Positions 63,033 to 64,000 of a DNA stretch of 64,000 nucleotides are shown here, piece by piece. A program made the position numbers and the translations under genes. Position 1 is the first letter of the stretch, and each line of letters opens with the position of its first letter. The notes below the pieces were generated by a model that saw only the letters and a program-made list of their open reading frames with translations, was not told where the DNA came from and searched no databases. This stretch comes from Symbiodinium natans (taxonomy: Eukaryota > Sar > Dinophyceae > Suessiales > Symbiodiniaceae), in contig CAJNDS010002087.1 in assembly GCA_905221605.1 (NCBI GenBank), forward strand, positions 507,001 through 571,000, in the 5' to 3' direction.

Positions 63033-64000
63033 GTGACTTGGCTTTCAGGGTTGAGGGCGCCCGGCGTGAGGCCTGGATGCAAGAGGGCTTAAGGGGGGTT
63101 TAGGGTTAAAAGGGTTTGGGGTAGATTTATGGTTTGGTGAATAGCGTGAGGGGATGCGTGGTTTTAGGCTTTCAGATGTGATGTAGGTTTTGGTCGATCT
63201 TTTCGGGAGGGTGGGCTGTAGTGTTGCATAGGCTCTCTCTGTCTCTCTCTCCCTCTCCTTCTCTCTCTCTCTCTCTCCCTCTCTCTCCCTCGAGCTTTGC
63301 GGGGTCTTCCAAATGAAACAATGAACAGAAGAAGTGGGGGTGAACATGTGGGTATGTGGGATTGGCTGGAAGCGAAAGAACGGCTTAGTGCATGGGCTTG
63401 GGCCTGGGTCGTCAGTTTGAGGGGAGAAAACTGACAGCAAAAAGCGGGCCTTGGGACACTTTTGAGGCTTTGTTCCCAACCCCCCTTGAGCCCCTTCGAA
63501 GGGGGGGGGGGGCTTGAACATGAGGATTTTCAAGACCGCGAACGCCCCAAGCGGGGTTTGGCGTAAGCTCCGCGTAAGCCGTGCGCAAGCCTGCCCCGTG
63601 AAGTCGCAACGCTTACTTGCCCATCGAAGCCTCCAAGCTTGTCACTCGTCATGTTTCCAGCCTCCACCTATAACCTGAACCCCCCCAAAAACCAACGCCT
63701 TCCGGGTTTGTGGCCCCATATCTCAATACCCATACGCACAGAACATGCTGAAAAGTCCCGGTTTTCGGGGTTGAAGCGATTCTTGCTGTTACGGTGGCGC
63801 AGTTACAGGGCTGCTGCCTATTTTCCCAAGACCTGGAAAGTTAGTCATAAGCAACTCCCCGACCTGCGCGACAGCCGAGGTGATGCACTTGGTCTTCCTC
63901 GAGCGGTTTCCTTCGCCGCAGGCGGCTGGGCTTGTTTGGACAAGGCGTGTATCCGCACAGCTGCTGAAGGTTTCTAGTATTCAAGGATGCAGACTTGGAG
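63033..64000 (+). other. intron running to window edge
   Basis: TTTAGGG-like units (63095-63125), a (CT)n run (63235-63291) and short ORFs. A frame near 63766 (LKRFLLLRWR) vaguely recalls the next ATM block but has no convincing splice sites. The catalytic loop is not in the window. Confidence 0.5.

Noticed and set aside
63766-63850. Possible next ATM kinase exon (LKRFLLLRWR...YFPKTW)
   Set aside because: Resemblance to the FxxFLE block is slight and no acceptor in the required phase is evident.

Overview
The window looks like nuclear DNA of a dinoflagellate (alveolate protist). Three things suggest this: hundreds of interstitial plant/dinoflagellate-type telomere repeats (TTTAGGG/CCCTAAA), a relict of the dinoflagellate spliced leader (TTTGGCTCAAG, 150-160) upstream of the first gene, and short GC-rich exons separated by repeat-filled introns with GT, GC and perhaps GA donors. 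Genus cannot be told from this sequence. There is no sign of bacterial operons, RBSs, CRISPR arrays, rRNA or tRNA genes.

Layout. (1) 372-3005 (+): an uninterrupted 877-aa gene for a multidomain protein with a glycosyltransferase-92-like domain. (2) 3006-6286: spacer with telomere-like tracts, a GA microsatellite and a hairpin element. (3) 6662-8146 (+): the main exon of a sugar-porter (MFS) transporter, preceded by a textbook splice acceptor. (4) 8147-11156: spacer without a recognisable gene. (5) 11157 to beyond the right edge (+): what I read as one giant gene for an ATM/Tel1-type PI3K-like DNA-damage kinase, cut into dozens of mini-exons of roughly 40-600 nt. An N-terminal TAN-like region lies at 11.16-12.46 kb, HEAT-like helical exons run through 13.7-48.9 kb, the FAT region occupies 49.0-59.5 kb, and the kinase N-lobe starts at 60.4-63.0 kb. 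The window ends before the catalytic loop, activation segment and FATC. Many junctions are supported independently, because the splice phase matches exactly when the exons are joined in the order of human ATM. (6) About 17.18-18.57 kb (-): an unrecognised gene with an acidic tail, nested antisense inside an ATM intron.

The introns are the most unusual part. They tend to begin with G-rich GTTTAGGG-type repeats just after the donor and to end with CCCTAAA-type repeats just before the acceptor, so each intron carries telomere-like terminal inverted repeats. Several hairpin (MITE-like) families are also present. One has an 8-bp target-site duplication and is nested in a second family. Large microsatellites (ACT, GT, ACATAT, GA) and a poly-G tract of about 90 bp fill other introns and make long false ORFs.

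Protein similarities were judged from memory of family motifs, not by database search. Exons from 13.7 to 48.9 kb are less certain than the TAN, FAT and kinase exons.
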